This document shows positions 1-8,549 of a DNA stretch of 64,000 bases, piece by piece (within the stretch, counting starts at the first letter, position 1; every line of letters begins with the position of its first letter). The position numbers and the translations under genes were made by a program. Under the pieces are notes generated by a model. The model did no database searches and was not told the origin of the DNA. It saw nothing but the letters and a program-made list of their open reading frames with translations. The stretch comes from an uncultured Eubacterium sp. (GTDB lineage: Bacteria > Bacillota > Clostridia > Oscillospirales > Acutalibacteraceae), in NCBI GenBank assembly GCA_905234995.1, contig CAJOJV010000002.1, positions 49,906-113,905 on the forward strand, in the 5' to 3' direction.

Positions 1-1
1 G

Positions 2-178
2 ATTACCGAAAAGGACGGGAATTATTTCGTTACCCTGCATATCAAAAGCGAGGCGGGCTTTGACGTTTTAACGCTGACGTTACTCGCCGTTTCCTACGAT
101 GATGCAATGGATATTAAAAACAAATTCTTTGAAGACCCGATTACGGTTTACAACAGCATTATGAAGATGCTTTATTGA
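2..178 (+). CDS. C-terminal end of an unidentified protein (partial)
   Basis: An open frame enters from the left edge and ends at TGA. About 58 residues are visible, ending in NSIMKMLY. Codon use is like that of the neighbouring genes and no frame break is seen, so this looks like the true end of a gene that starts outside the window. The visible part is mixed alpha/beta in character with no motif I recognise, so no function is given. Confidence 0.6.
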   Translation: MTEKDGNYFVTLHIKSEAGFDVLTLTLLAVSYDDAMDIKNKFFEDPITVYNSIMKMLY

Positions 179-210
179 TGGATAATACTAATTGGGAGTT
201 GTCAAATTGA

Positions 211-381
211 AGTGACCAGTGGCTAGTGACCAGTTATTGGTCGGGATTGCTCAGCCGCAGACGGCTCACCCCTCTGTCAGCTATCGCTGACTTCTCCCCT
301 GTCAAGGGGAGTACCCGCACCCGATTATATTCGTAGAGAAGCGACCCCCAACTGACCACTGACCACCGGACACTGACCACT
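211..381. repeat. Palindromic GTGGTCAGT-arm element
   Basis: The left arm (211-234) is two tandem AGTGACCAGT-type units. The right arm (350-381) is the same motif in inverted orientation (ACTGACCACTGACCAC). The inner part next to the right arm (a GTCGCTT box, an ATATAAT box and GGGTGCGGG, read on the minus strand) recurs in the element at 43787-43902, so these are copies of one family. Another hairpin element (270-311) sits inside. It looks like a small non-autonomous mobile or MITE-like element. No coding potential is seen. Confidence 0.6.
270..311. repeat. Twin-hairpin repeat (GTCAGC + CTCCCC type), nested copy
   Basis: Two consecutive perfect hairpins: GTCAGC..GCTGAC (276-291) and CTCCCCT..AGGGGAG (294-311). 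The same architecture occurs at 14697-14736 and 35589-35626, with different but complementary stem bases. This copy lies inside the larger palindromic element at 211-381. Confidence 0.6.
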
Positions 382-421
382 TCGCGAGCAGCGCGACACA
401 CTCTGATTTGTTAAAATATTA

Positions 422-450
422 AAGGACTTGTGCGGATTGCACAAGTCCTT
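422..450 (-). terminator. Terminator of the ispH-S1 gene
   Basis: A perfect 12-bp inverted repeat (AAGGACTTGTGC, 5-nt loop) lies directly after the stop codon of the IspH-S1 gene. On the minus strand it is followed by a T-rich run. It is the expected intrinsic terminator of the operon that ends here. Confidence 0.8.
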
Positions 451-460
451 AGTTTTTATC

Positions 461-2683
461 TTATTCAGCGTCCTCAGCGGGAGCTTCCTCTGCTGCTTCT
501 TCAGCAGGTGCTTCCTCAGCGGGAGCCTCTTCAACTGCCTCTGCAGGAGCCTCTTCAACGGGAGCTTCCTCAGCAGGAGCCTCTTCAACTGCCTCTGCAG
601 GAGCTTCTTCGGCAACCTCAGCAGGTGCTTCCTCTGCTGCTTTCTCGGCAGGAGCGTCATCCTGAAGCGCTTCAATCTTTTCCTCCGGCTTCTCAAGAAG
701 CTGCTTGATTGAAAGGCTTACTCTCTTCTTATCAAAATCAATATCTGTGATAAGAACGTTAACAACGTCGCCAACCTTGAGAACGTCACCCGGAGTCTTT
801 ACTCTTTCCCAGCTGATCTGGCTGATATGTATAAGACCTTCAATACCCGGAACAACGGTTGCGAATGCGCCGAATGCGGTTAAACCGACAATCTTTGCCT
901 CAAGCTGTGAGCCGACGGGATAATCTCTCTTGAGGATTTCCCAAGGATTATCCTCAATCTTTTTGAAGCCAAGTGAAATCTTGTGTGACTCAGCGTCAAG
1001 AGCCTTGATGTAAACCTCAACCTGATCACCAACGTTAACAACCTCAGACGGATGCTTAATGCGAGTCCAAGAAAGCTCGCTGATATGAATCATACCGTCA
1101 ACGCCGCCGATATCAACGAAAGCGCCGTAATTTGTTAATGACTTAACTGTGCCTGAGAGTTTCATACCCTCTTCAAGCTTTGCCCAAGCCTCTTCGCGGG
1201 CTGCCTTCTTTTCCTCGTTAAGAACAACCTTGATTGAGCCCGTTGCACGTCTTCTTGCAGGATTGATGTCAATAATCTTAAACCTTGCAGTTGTGCCCTT
1301 TAAAATATCAAGCTCCTGATTGCGAGGAACGCCTGTTAATGATGCGGGAATAAATACTCTTGTGCCGTTAACGCTTGCAAGCACGCCGCCGCGAACTACC
1401 GCAACGATTACGCCCTCGAGAACCTCATCATTCTCCTTAGCGGCAACGATATCATCCCAGCCCTTGAATGCGTCCGTAAGCTTCTTTGAAAGCTTGAGAA
1501 CGCCTTCCTGATCATCAGTTTTCATGATGATTAAATCGAGAACATCGCCGATTGAAACAACGTCTTCGCATTTATCAAACGGCTCCGAGGATAAATCATC
1601 ATAGGCGATTACGCCTGTTTGCTTTCTGCCGATAACATCAACGAACACCTCTGACGGGGTGATGTTAACAACAGTTCCCTTAACGATTTTGCTTGTGTCA
1701 TCATCGCTGAAAGATTGTTCGAGCATTTCTGCGAAGGTTTCACCATCAGCAGATGCTTCGACAGCAGCCTTATCGGCAGTATCAGCGGTTTCTGCTGTCT
1801 CAGCAGCAACTTCAGCTGCCTCAACTTCCTTTTCTTTAATTTCTTCGGACATGGTTTTTAGTACCTCCTTAATGATTACGGACGGTGTTGACGCGCCCGC
1901 TGTAACTCCAACTACTTTATAAGGCGATAAATCAAGCAAAGAAAGCTCCGCCGCAGTTTCAATTAAAAACGTCGGCGCATTTTCAGAGCAAACATCACGC
2001 AGCTTACAGGTATTGGACGAATGGCGACCTCCGACGACAAGCATAGCGTCACACTCCTTGGACAGTGAAAACGCTTCAGTCTGCCTATCGGATGTAGCAT
2101 TACATATTGTATCAAATATTTCGCAATTTGTACATACTTTTTTTATAATTTCTTCGCATTTTTTCCATTCTTCGAGGCTGAAGGTGGTTTGCGAAACGCA
2201 AATCAGGGGTAAATCAGCGTTAAAGCCCTCTGAATCAAGTATCGAAAGCAGCTCCTTTTCATTCTTAAACACGAAGCTTTTGCCCGTGCAGAAGGAGCGG
2301 ATTCCCCTGACCTCCGGATGATTTTCATCACCCGCGATAAGGGTTATTGCTTCTGGCGGCTGCTTTTTTACGATATTGTGAATCTTAAGCACGAACGGGC
2401 AGGTTGCGTTAATATAAGGAATATTTCTGCTTTCAATATCCTCAATAACCTCTTTTTCAACCCCGTGTGTGCGAACGACGATTTTATAGCCCTCTTTGCA
2501 ATCAGCAGGGCTTTCAATTGCCTCAACGCCCTTTTCAAGCAAATCATCAACAAGCTGCTGATTATGGATTATGGGGCCGAGAGTGCACACCTTTTCGCCC
2601 TTTTCAACGAGGTCATAAACGAGATTAACAGCTCTGTCAACCCCGAAGCAGAAGCCCGCGGTTTTTGCAAGCTTAATCTGCAT
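461..2683 (-). CDS. ispH: Bifunctional 4-hydroxy-3-methylbut-2-enyl diphosphate reductase / S1 RNA-binding protein
   Basis: Residues about 1-280 are IspH, the last enzyme of the MEP isoprenoid pathway, which reduces HMBPP to IPP and DMAPP with a 4Fe-4S cluster. The three cluster cysteines are visible in GFCFGVDRAV, ATCPFV and CNATSDRQ. After an acidic Ala/Glu linker come four S1 domains (about 330-660), as in ribosomal protein S1, and a low-complexity Ala/Glu/Pro tail. The longest frame starts at a GTG at 2692. I chose ATG 2683 because AAGGTG lies six bases upstream. The gene overlaps the end of plsC, which implies coupled translation. Fusion of IspH to S1 is known in Clostridia. Confidence 0.95.
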   Translation of the reverse strand: MQIKLAKTAGFCFGVDRAVNLVYDLVEKGEKVCTLGPIIHNQQLVDDLLEKGVEAIESPADCKEGYKIVVRTHGVEKEVIEDIESRNIPYINATCPFVLKIHNIVKKQPPEAITLIAGDENHPEVRGIRSFCTGKSFVFKNEKELLSILDSEGFNADLPLICVSQTTFSLEEWKKCEEIIKKVCTNCEIFDTICNATSDRQTEAFSLSKECDAMLVVGGRHSSNTCKLRDVCSENAPTFLIETAAELSLLDLSPYKVVGVTAGASTPSVIIKEVLKTMSEEIKEKEVEAAEVAAETAETADTADKAAVEASADGETFAEMLEQSFSDDDTSKIVKGTVVNITPSEVFVDVIGRKQTGVIAYDDLSSEPFDKCEDVVSIGDVLDLIIMKTDDQEGVLKLSKKLTDAFKGWDDIVAAKENDEVLEGVIVAVVRGGVLASVNGTRVFIPASLTGVPRNQELDILKGTTARFKIIDINPARRRATGSIKVVLNEEKKAAREEAWAKLEEGMKLSGTVKSLTNYGAFVDIGGVDGMIHISELSWTRIKHPSEVVNVGDQVEVYIKALDAESHKISLGFKKIEDNPWEILKRDYPVGSQLEAKIVGLTAFGAFATVVPGIEGLIHISQISWERVKTPGDVLKVGDVVNVLITDIDFDKKRVSLSIKQLLEKPEEKIEALQDDAPAEKAAEEAPAEVAEEAPAEAVEEAPAEEAPVEEAPAEAVEEAPAEEAPAEEAAEEAPAEDAE

Positions 2684-3335
2684 TATGAGCACCTTCCCAA
2701 AGAGCGAGAATATTATCCATTACCTTATCGGCAGCAGCCCTGATTTCCTCCTGAGACACCTCAGTCTTATTGAGGCCGAGCTCTTCATTAGTGAGAAGCT
2801 TGCCGTAAAGCATTTTTGTTTTCTTAAAAGGCTTAACCTTGCCCTTTGCATAAATACAGGCAGGAAGCACGTCAGCGCCCGTGTTATGAGCAATAATTGC
2901 AACGCCTGACTTTGCTTTCTGAGGCACGCCGTTTTTGTCCTTAATACGCTTACCCTCGGGGCAAAGCGCCATTACGTGACCCTCGTTAATAATCTTTTCG
3001 CCGTACTCAATTGCCTTAGCGCTGTCTCCCTTTCCCCTGTTAACCGGGAAGCCGTAAAGATGCATAATTACCCAGCCGACAACGGGATTTTTGAAAAGTT
3101 CAATCTTTGCCATAAAGTGAAGCGAAGGCATCTGCTTCGGAAGCGAAGCAAAAAGAGGGTCCGCCATACAGGTGTGATTAATTGCAACTATGTATTTATG
3201 GTCCTTATCCTGCGGGATATTTTCAAGCCCCTCAAACTCAACGGGATAGAGCACCTTAAAAATAGGACCGATGCACTTTTTTACGAAGCCGTAAAACTTA
3301 TAATGCTTAACAACGGAATAATCAAAATCAATCAT
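2673..3335 (-). CDS. plsC: 1-acyl-sn-glycerol-3-phosphate acyltransferase (PlsC family)
   Basis: This enzyme acylates lysophosphatidic acid to phosphatidic acid at the membrane in phospholipid synthesis. The HX4D catalytic motif is present as NHTCMAD (His54, Asp59), and the substrate-binding PEG motif appears as CPEGKR near residue 130. At 220 residues it is typical of the short family members. The start ATG has GGGAGG nine bases upstream and overlaps the cmk stop by one base (TAATG). It also overlaps the IspH-S1 start, so cmk, plsC and ispH-S1 form one coupled operon. Exact acyl specificity cannot be read from sequence. Confidence 0.9.
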   Translation of the reverse strand: MIDFDYSVVKHYKFYGFVKKCIGPIFKVLYPVEFEGLENIPQDKDHKYIVAINHTCMADPLFASLPKQMPSLHFMAKIELFKNPVVGWVIMHLYGFPVNRGKGDSAKAIEYGEKIINEGHVMALCPEGKRIKDKNGVPQKAKSGVAIIAHNTGADVLPACIYAKGKVKPFKKTKMLYGKLLTNEELGLNKTEVSQEEIRAAADKVMDNILALWEGAHNAD

Positions 3336-4006
3336 TACTGAAGACCTCCCTTTTCCTTAATTATGCCGATAATCAGGGCTATGCTTTCCTCAAGCGTGAG
3401 CTTTGAGGTATCCGCCATAACGGATTCCTCGGTCGGCTTAAGGGGTGCGATTTCTCTGTGGCTGTCCTGATAATCGCGCTTATTAACGTCTTCCAGAACC
3501 TCTTCAAAAATTACGCTTTCGCCCTTTTCAACAAGCTCCTTATAGCGGCGCTCTGCGCGGCATTCCGGAGAAGCGAAAAGAAAAATCTTAACCTGAGCGT
3601 CTGGCAGCACGACGGTGCCGATATCCCTGCCGTCCATAATAACGTTATTGGTGCGGGCAATGCTGCGCTGCAGCTCAAGAAGGAATGCGCGAACCTCCGG
3701 AATTTTGGAAACGTTTGAGGCGCCCATGGAGATTTCCTGAGTGCGGATTAAGGAGGAAACGTCCTCCCCGTTAAGAATTACGCACTGCGCTCCCGTTTCG
3801 TCAAATGCAAGCTCAACCTTCGTGTCCTCAAGCATTTTAATAATTTCGGCGTCATCGTCAATAACGCCGTTTCTGACTGCGTTAAGAGCCACGGCACGGT
3901 AAAGCGCGCCGGTGTCAACGTAAATGAAGCCGAGCTCCTTTGAAGCAGCCTTTGCAATAGTGCTTTTGCCTGCGCCTGCAGGTCCGTCAATAGCAACGTT
4001 AATCAT
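3335..4006 (-). CDS. cmk: Cytidylate kinase
   Basis: This enzyme phosphorylates CMP and dCMP to the diphosphates with ATP. The P-loop GPAGAGKST is at the N-terminus, followed by YVDTGALYRA and the DGRDIGTVV motif that are characteristic of CMP kinases. The longest frame begins at 4012, but that ATG sits only two bases after AAGGA. The ATG at 4006 has the correct nine-base spacing and gives the usual MINVAIDGPAG start (223 residues). The order cmk-plsC-ispH/S1 is a common clostridial arrangement. Confidence 0.95.
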   Translation of the reverse strand: MINVAIDGPAGAGKSTIAKAASKELGFIYVDTGALYRAVALNAVRNGVIDDDAEIIKMLEDTKVELAFDETGAQCVILNGEDVSSLIRTQEISMGASNVSKIPEVRAFLLELQRSIARTNNVIMDGRDIGTVVLPDAQVKIFLFASPECRAERRYKELVEKGESVIFEEVLEDVNKRDYQDSHREIAPLKPTEESVMADTSKLTLEESIALIIGIIKEKGGLQ

Positions 4007-4055
4007 AATCATTTTTCCTTACATATTTTTTTGAAATGAAAACATTTCCGATTAA

Positions 4056-5282
4056 CTAAAATAAGTTGTTTCCGCAGAGATAGCCCGTTGAAAAGGCAAT
4101 CTGCAGATTGAAGCCGCCCGTATAAGCGTCAACGTCAATAACCTCGCCTGCAAAAAAGAGGTTTGAGATGATTTTTGAATTCATCGTTTTCGGCTCAATC
4201 TCCTTAACGTCAACCCCTCCGCTTGTTATAATTGCGGCGTCAATATCATAAAACGAGGTTACGTCAAGCGAGAGATTTTTTATAAGCTCTACGAGGGAAT
4301 GCCGTTCCTCTCTGGTGATTTCATTCACCTTTTTTGAAGGCTCAATTCCGCTTAAGGAAACTATAACAGGAATGAGCTTTTTTGGCAATAATTTTGAAAG
4401 CGAGTTTATAAAATCTTTATTGCTTTCCTCTGAAAAATCGCGCAGAATTCTTTTATCAAGCGCCTGAAAATCAAGCGCGGGCTTTAAATCAATGCTTATT
4501 GTGCAGGGACCGTTTTTGAAATTACGGATATGGCTTGAGGCTGAGAGAATTACGGGGCCGCTCACTCCGAAATGAGTGAACAGCATTTCGCCGAAATCCT
4601 CATAAAGCAGCTTGCCGTTCTGATAAAGCTTAACGCCGACGTTGCGCAGGCTTAAGCCCTGCAGCCTTGTGATGAAATTATTGCTGCAGACGAGCGGCAC
4701 GAGGCTGGGCTGAATTTCCGTTACGGTGTGCCCTGCCTGACGGGCAAGGATATATCCGTCTCCCGTTGAGCCCGTTGCGGGATAGCTTTTGCCGCCGGTG
4801 CAGATTGCAACGCTTGAGCATTCAAGCCTGCTGCCGTCCTCAAGAAGCACGGCTGAAATCCTGTTTTCATCAAATTCAAAGGATTTAACGGTTCCGTGAA
4901 TGAACTTTACGCCCGCTGCTTTTGCATTATTAACAAGCGCATCAACGACATCAACCGCCTTATCTGATTCAGGGAAAACTCTGTTGCCCCTTTCAATCTT
5001 CGTTTTAACGCCCAAATCCTCAAAAAAAGCGATGGTATCATACGGCATAAAGGCGGAAAAGGCAGAGTAAAGAAACCTTGGATTTTTCGGGACGAAGCCG
5101 ATAAGCTCCTCCAAATCAAAGGTTGCGTTTGTAAGATTACACCTGCCCTTGCCTGAGATTAAAACCTTGCGGGCACAGCGAGGCATCTTCTCAATTATAA
5201 CGGTTTCGTTACCCTTTTTTGCGCTTTGAGCGGCTGCCATCAAGCCTGAAGCGCCGCCGCCGATGATGATTGCTTTTGACAT
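4056..5282 (-). CDS. HI0933/YhiN-family NAD(P)/FAD-dependent oxidoreductase
   Basis: A 408-residue flavoprotein. The N-terminal dinucleotide-binding motif GGGASGLMAA is visible, followed by KVLISGKGRCNLTN, which is diagnostic of the HI0933 family. The C-terminal TSGGVDVKEI and AGEVIDVDAYTGGFNLQ segments also match. The family is widespread, and its physiological substrate is not well established. It sits between the ABC-F gene and cmk on the same strand, and the ABC-F stop lies only four bases before its start, so the two are probably cotranscribed. Confidence 0.9.
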   Translation of the reverse strand: MSKAIIIGGGASGLMAAAQSAKKGNETVIIEKMPRCARKVLISGKGRCNLTNATFDLEELIGFVPKNPRFLYSAFSAFMPYDTIAFFEDLGVKTKIERGNRVFPESDKAVDVVDALVNNAKAAGVKFIHGTVKSFEFDENRISAVLLEDGSRLECSSVAICTGGKSYPATGSTGDGYILARQAGHTVTEIQPSLVPLVCSNNFITRLQGLSLRNVGVKLYQNGKLLYEDFGEMLFTHFGVSGPVILSASSHIRNFKNGPCTISIDLKPALDFQALDKRILRDFSEESNKDFINSLSKLLPKKLIPVIVSLSGIEPSKKVNEITREERHSLVELIKNLSLDVTSFYDIDAAIITSGGVDVKEIEPKTMNSKIISNLFFAGEVIDVDAYTGGFNLQIAFSTGYLCGNNLF

Positions 5283-5285
5283 AGT

Positions 5286-7172
5286 TTATTCCAATTCGCT
5301 CAGCTGCTGAGAGGTTTCCTCCCACTCCTCATAAAGGGCGGAGAGAGCTTCTGATTTTTCCTCGTGCCGAGCGTTGATTTTAAGATATTCCTCATATGGA
5401 GGATTATTATTAAGCTGCTCGCTGAGGAGACCTATCTCCTCTTCCAAATCCTCAATTTCGCTTTCAAGACGGGACAGCTTCGTTTTCAACTTGCGCAGAT
5501 TGCTTTGAGCTTCCTTTTTGAGCTTATACTCGTTAACCTTAGGCTTAGCCTCCTGCTTCTTTTCCTGAGCGGCAACGAAGCGGTGCTCTGCATAATCGTC
5601 GTAATTGCCGAGATATTTATTAACGCCCGTGGGGGTTAACTCGAGAATTCGGGTTGCGAGCTTGTTTATAAAATATCTGTCGTGCGAAACGATGAGCATC
5701 GTGCCGCTGTAATCAAGCAGCGTGTTTTCAAGCTCCTCTCGCGAAGCGGCGTCAAGATGATTGGTGGGCTCGTCCAGCAGCAGGAAGTTATACTTGCCGA
5801 GCATTAATTTGAGCAGCGCAATTCTTGCCCTTTCGCCACCGGAGCAATCGCGCAGCGGACGATAAACCTCGTCGCCCTTGAAAAGAAAAGCCGCAAGAGC
5901 GTTGCGCACCTTGGTTTCGGTCATCGCGGGAAAGGCGGACCACACCTCTTCAATCGCGGTTTTATTCAAATCAAGCTTTGCCTGCACCTGGTCAAAATAG
6001 CCCGTGAACAGATTTGCGCCGAATTTATATCCGCCCGAGTTTTGCGTGTAATCGCCCGTAAGTATTTTCAACAGAGTTGTTTTTCCGCAGCCGTTATCTC
6101 CGACGAGAAACACGCGTTCTCCCCTGCCGATATCAAAGCTTACGTTGCTGAAAACCTCCTTATCGCCGAAGGCTTTGCACAAATCCGTAACGGTTAAAAC
6201 CTCCTCGCCCGAAACGGCTTTCGGCGTGAAATCAAAGCGGATGGTTTTCTGCTTACTGTCCGGCACGACGAGTTGCTCTTTGAGCTTTTCAAGGGTTTTT
6301 TCCTTGCTCTCCGCCGTCTTGATGCTCTTTTCTCTGTTCCACTGGCGGAAGCGGGTAATCATCTCCTCAAGGCGCTCTATCTCGCGCATATCGTTTTCGT
6401 ATTTTTCCTCAATCGCTTTTTGCTCTGCCTGCTTCTTTTTCAGAAATTCGGAGTAATTGCCCTTATAGGAACGGATTTTTCCGTTTTCAAGCTCAATGGT
6501 TTTATCGGTGATTTTATCAAGAAAATATCTGTCGTGCGAGATAACGATGAACGCCTTGTTGAAGGTTGAAAGAAAGCCCTCAAGCCATTCAACCGCGCTG
6601 ATATCAAGGTGATTGGTAGGCTCGTCAAGCAGGAGCAAATCCGCCTTTGCAAGCAGCAGCTTTGCCAAAATCAGCTTTGAGCGCTGACCGCCCGAAAGCT
6701 TTGAGGTTGGCATACCGAACTCCGCTTCGGCGAAGCCTAAGCCCGTAAGTGCGGAGCGGGTTAAGCTTTTATAAGTGAGCCCGCCGTTTTGATTGAACTG
6801 ATTTGACAGCAAATCCTGCCTTGCAATCAGCTCGGCGCTCGGGTTATTAACGAGCTCGTTGGCAATTCTTTCAAGCTCCGCTTCGGTTTCAATCAAATCC
6901 GAAAAAACGGAAATAAGCTCCTCCCACACGGTTCTGTTTTCCGAGCAGGTGTGCTGCTCCATATAGCCGAGCTTAACGTTTTTGCCGATAAAGGCATCGC
7001 CGGCGGTAGGCTCATATGCCCCCGTTAAAATCTTAAACAGAGAGGTTTTGCCTACGCCGTTTGAGCCGATGAAGCCCACGCGGTCCTTTTCATTTATTTC
7101 AAATGAAACGTTTGAAAACAGCGTGTTTTCACCGAAGGCAAGTGTTAAATTTTGAACGCTTACAACTGCCAT
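5286..7172 (-). CDS. ABC-F family ATPase (ribosome-associated)
   Basis: This protein has two ABC ATPase domains without membrane segments. Signatures are LSGGQRSKL with LLLLDEPTNHLD in the first, and CSGGERARI with a second LLLDEPTNHLD in the other. A charged helical linker joins them and a C-terminal coiled coil (about 540-628) ends the protein. ABC-F proteins act on the ribosome to relieve stalling or confer resistance to ribosome-targeting drugs; which applies here is not visible. The longest frame adds 16 residues of unrelated sequence. I chose ATG 7172 (MAVVSVQNLTLAFG), preceded by AAAGG eight bases upstream. Confidence 0.92.
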   Translation of the reverse strand: MAVVSVQNLTLAFGENTLFSNVSFEINEKDRVGFIGSNGVGKTSLFKILTGAYEPTAGDAFIGKNVKLGYMEQHTCSENRTVWEELISVFSDLIETEAELERIANELVNNPSAELIARQDLLSNQFNQNGGLTYKSLTRSALTGLGFAEAEFGMPTSKLSGGQRSKLILAKLLLAKADLLLLDEPTNHLDISAVEWLEGFLSTFNKAFIVISHDRYFLDKITDKTIELENGKIRSYKGNYSEFLKKKQAEQKAIEEKYENDMREIERLEEMITRFRQWNREKSIKTAESKEKTLEKLKEQLVVPDSKQKTIRFDFTPKAVSGEEVLTVTDLCKAFGDKEVFSNVSFDIGRGERVFLVGDNGCGKTTLLKILTGDYTQNSGGYKFGANLFTGYFDQVQAKLDLNKTAIEEVWSAFPAMTETKVRNALAAFLFKGDEVYRPLRDCSGGERARIALLKLMLGKYNFLLLDEPTNHLDAASREELENTLLDYSGTMLIVSHDRYFINKLATRILELTPTGVNKYLGNYDDYAEHRFVAAQEKKQEAKPKVNEYKLKKEAQSNLRKLKTKLSRLESEIEDLEEEIGLLSEQLNNNPPYEEYLKINARHEEKSEALSALYEEWEETSQQLSELE

Positions 7173-7228
7173 CTCATTAACCTTTAAACTAAAAATAATT
7201 AACAGATAATATTTTACCATTTATTTAC

Positions 7229-7257
7229 TTGAATGTGAAGAAAAATTTTGATATTAT
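7229..7257 (+). promoter_or_regulatory. Promoter of manA
   Basis: TTGAAT, a 17-base spacer and TATTAT lie 33 bases before the manA start. The intergenic region is AT-rich and shared with the divergent ABC-F gene. Confidence 0.6.
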
Positions 7258-7289
7258 AATTACATATTTTGATAAAGAGGTTTTTTGTG

Positions 7290-8243
7290 ATGGAAATTTT
7301 GGAATTAAAACCCGTATTCAAGGATTACATTTGGGGCGGCACAAGGCTGAAGGATGATTTCGGCTTTGAAACCGACGTTGACCCCGTTGCCGAGGGATGG
7401 ATGCTTTCCTGCCATAAGGACGGCAAAAACACGATTATCGGCGGCGAGGCTGACGGCGAAACGCTTGAGGAGTATATCGAAGCAAACGGCAGAGCAAAGG
7501 TGCTCGGCGCGAACGCGGATAAATTCCCCTACTTCCCCGTTCTTATAAAGCTTATTGACGCGAAGGACAATCTTTCAATTCAGGTGCACCCCGATAACGA
7601 ATATGCCGCAAGGGTTGAGGGCGAATTCGGCAAAACCGAAATCTGGTATGTGCTTGATGCAACGGACGACGCTACGCTCGTTTACGGCTTCAAGGATAAA
7701 ATCAGCAGTGAGGAATTCAGGGCTGCGATTGAAAACAACACACTGATGGACGTGCTTAACGTGGTTAACGTTAAAAAGGGCGATTTGTTTTTCATTGAGG
7801 CGGGCACCGTGCACGCCATCGGCAAGGGCACGCTGATTGCGGAAATTCAGCAGAACAGCAATTCCACCTACCGCGTTTACGACTACGGCAGAATCGGCAA
7901 GGACGGCAAGCCGAGAGAGCTGCACATCAAAAAGGCAGTTGACGTTTCCAAAACGGAGCCTGCAAAATACGAGATTAAGCCTTTCGGCGAGAAGGAGGAA
8001 ATCAGCGGCGGCGCAAGGCAACTGCTGACGGAATGCGATTTATTCACAGTTTGGCATTATGACGTTGACGGCGAAATCACGCTCAGCGCAGACGAAAAGA
8101 GCTTTAACCACATACTTGTCATTGACGGCGAGGGCGAAGCAGACGGCATAAAAATCAAAAAAGGCTCAAGCCTTTTCGTGCCTGCAAATTACGGAAATTA
8201 CAGAATTAGCGGAAGCTGCGAAATTATCGTGACAAAAATTTAA
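7290..8243 (+). CDS. manA: Class I mannose-6-phosphate isomerase
   Basis: This zinc enzyme interconverts mannose 6-phosphate and fructose 6-phosphate. Zinc-binding residues are in LSIQVHPDNEYA and GTVHAIGKG, and the RELHIKKAVDV segment matches the short (about 315-residue) Bacillus-type ManA. The longest frame begins at a TTG at 7269. ATG 7290 is preferred because AAAGAGG lies nine bases upstream and the protein then starts MEILELKPVFKDYIWGG as in the family. It appears to be a single-gene unit, with its own promoter and a strong terminator downstream. Confidence 0.93.
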   Translation: MEILELKPVFKDYIWGGTRLKDDFGFETDVDPVAEGWMLSCHKDGKNTIIGGEADGETLEEYIEANGRAKVLGANADKFPYFPVLIKLIDAKDNLSIQVHPDNEYAARVEGEFGKTEIWYVLDATDDATLVYGFKDKISSEEFRAAIENNTLMDVLNVVNVKKGDLFFIEAGTVHAIGKGTLIAEIQQNSNSTYRVYDYGRIGKDGKPRELHIKKAVDVSKTEPAKYEIKPFGEKEEISGGARQLLTECDLFTVWHYDVDGEITLSADEKSFNHILVIDGEGEADGIKIKKGSSLFVPANYGNYRISGSCEIIVTKI

Positions 8244-8259
8244 AATTAACAATGAATAA

Positions 8260-8294
8260 AAAGTCGTTAGTATGGCAATCATACTAACGACTTT
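8260..8294 (+). terminator. Terminator after manA
   Basis: A perfect 15-bp inverted repeat (AAAGTCGTTAGTATG, 5-nt loop) is followed by TATTTTA, 16 bases after the manA stop. The ribosome binding site of the DUF378 gene follows immediately. Confidence 0.75.
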
Positions 8295-8314
8295 ATTTTA
8301 TGGAGATGATTTAA

Positions 8315-8521
8315 TTGAAAATAGCAAATCGAGTTGCGCTGGTGCTTGCGATTATCGGCGGCATTAACTGGGGACTTATCGGGCTTTTCAAGTTTGATTT
8401 GGTTGCCTGGATTTTCGGCGGGCAGGACGCAGTGCTTGCAAGGATTATCTATGCCCTTGTCGGTCTTGCGGCGGTATGGTGCATCAGCCTGTTTTTCACT
8501 CACGATATGATTGAGGAATGA
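8315..8521 (+). CDS. DUF378 small membrane protein
   Basis: A 68-residue protein with two predicted membrane helices (about 5-28 and 42-63) and the GGINWGLIGLF signature of DUF378 (YuzA-like). Function is unknown for the family. The start is TTG, supported by GGAG nine bases upstream; no in-frame ATG fits. It lies between the manA terminator and the convergent sigE gene. Confidence 0.85.
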   Translation: MKIANRVALVLAIIGGINWGLIGLFKFDLVAWIFGGQDAVLARIIYALVGLAAVWCISLFFTHDMIEE

Positions 8522-8525
8522 TTAA

Positions 8526-8543
8526 AGGGCGGTTTTCTGCCCT
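8526..8543. terminator. Weak hairpin between convergent DUF378 and sigE genes
   Basis: AGGGCGG and CTGCCCT form a 7-bp stem with a TTTT loop between two convergent genes. It lacks a clear T run on either strand, so terminator activity is uncertain. Confidence 0.35.
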
Positions 8544-8549
8544 ACATAT

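Noticed and set aside
428-712. Plus-strand open frames opposite the end of the IspH-S1 gene
   Set aside because: They are low-complexity Leu/Cys/Pro-rich products of the reverse complement of the Ala/Glu-rich tail.
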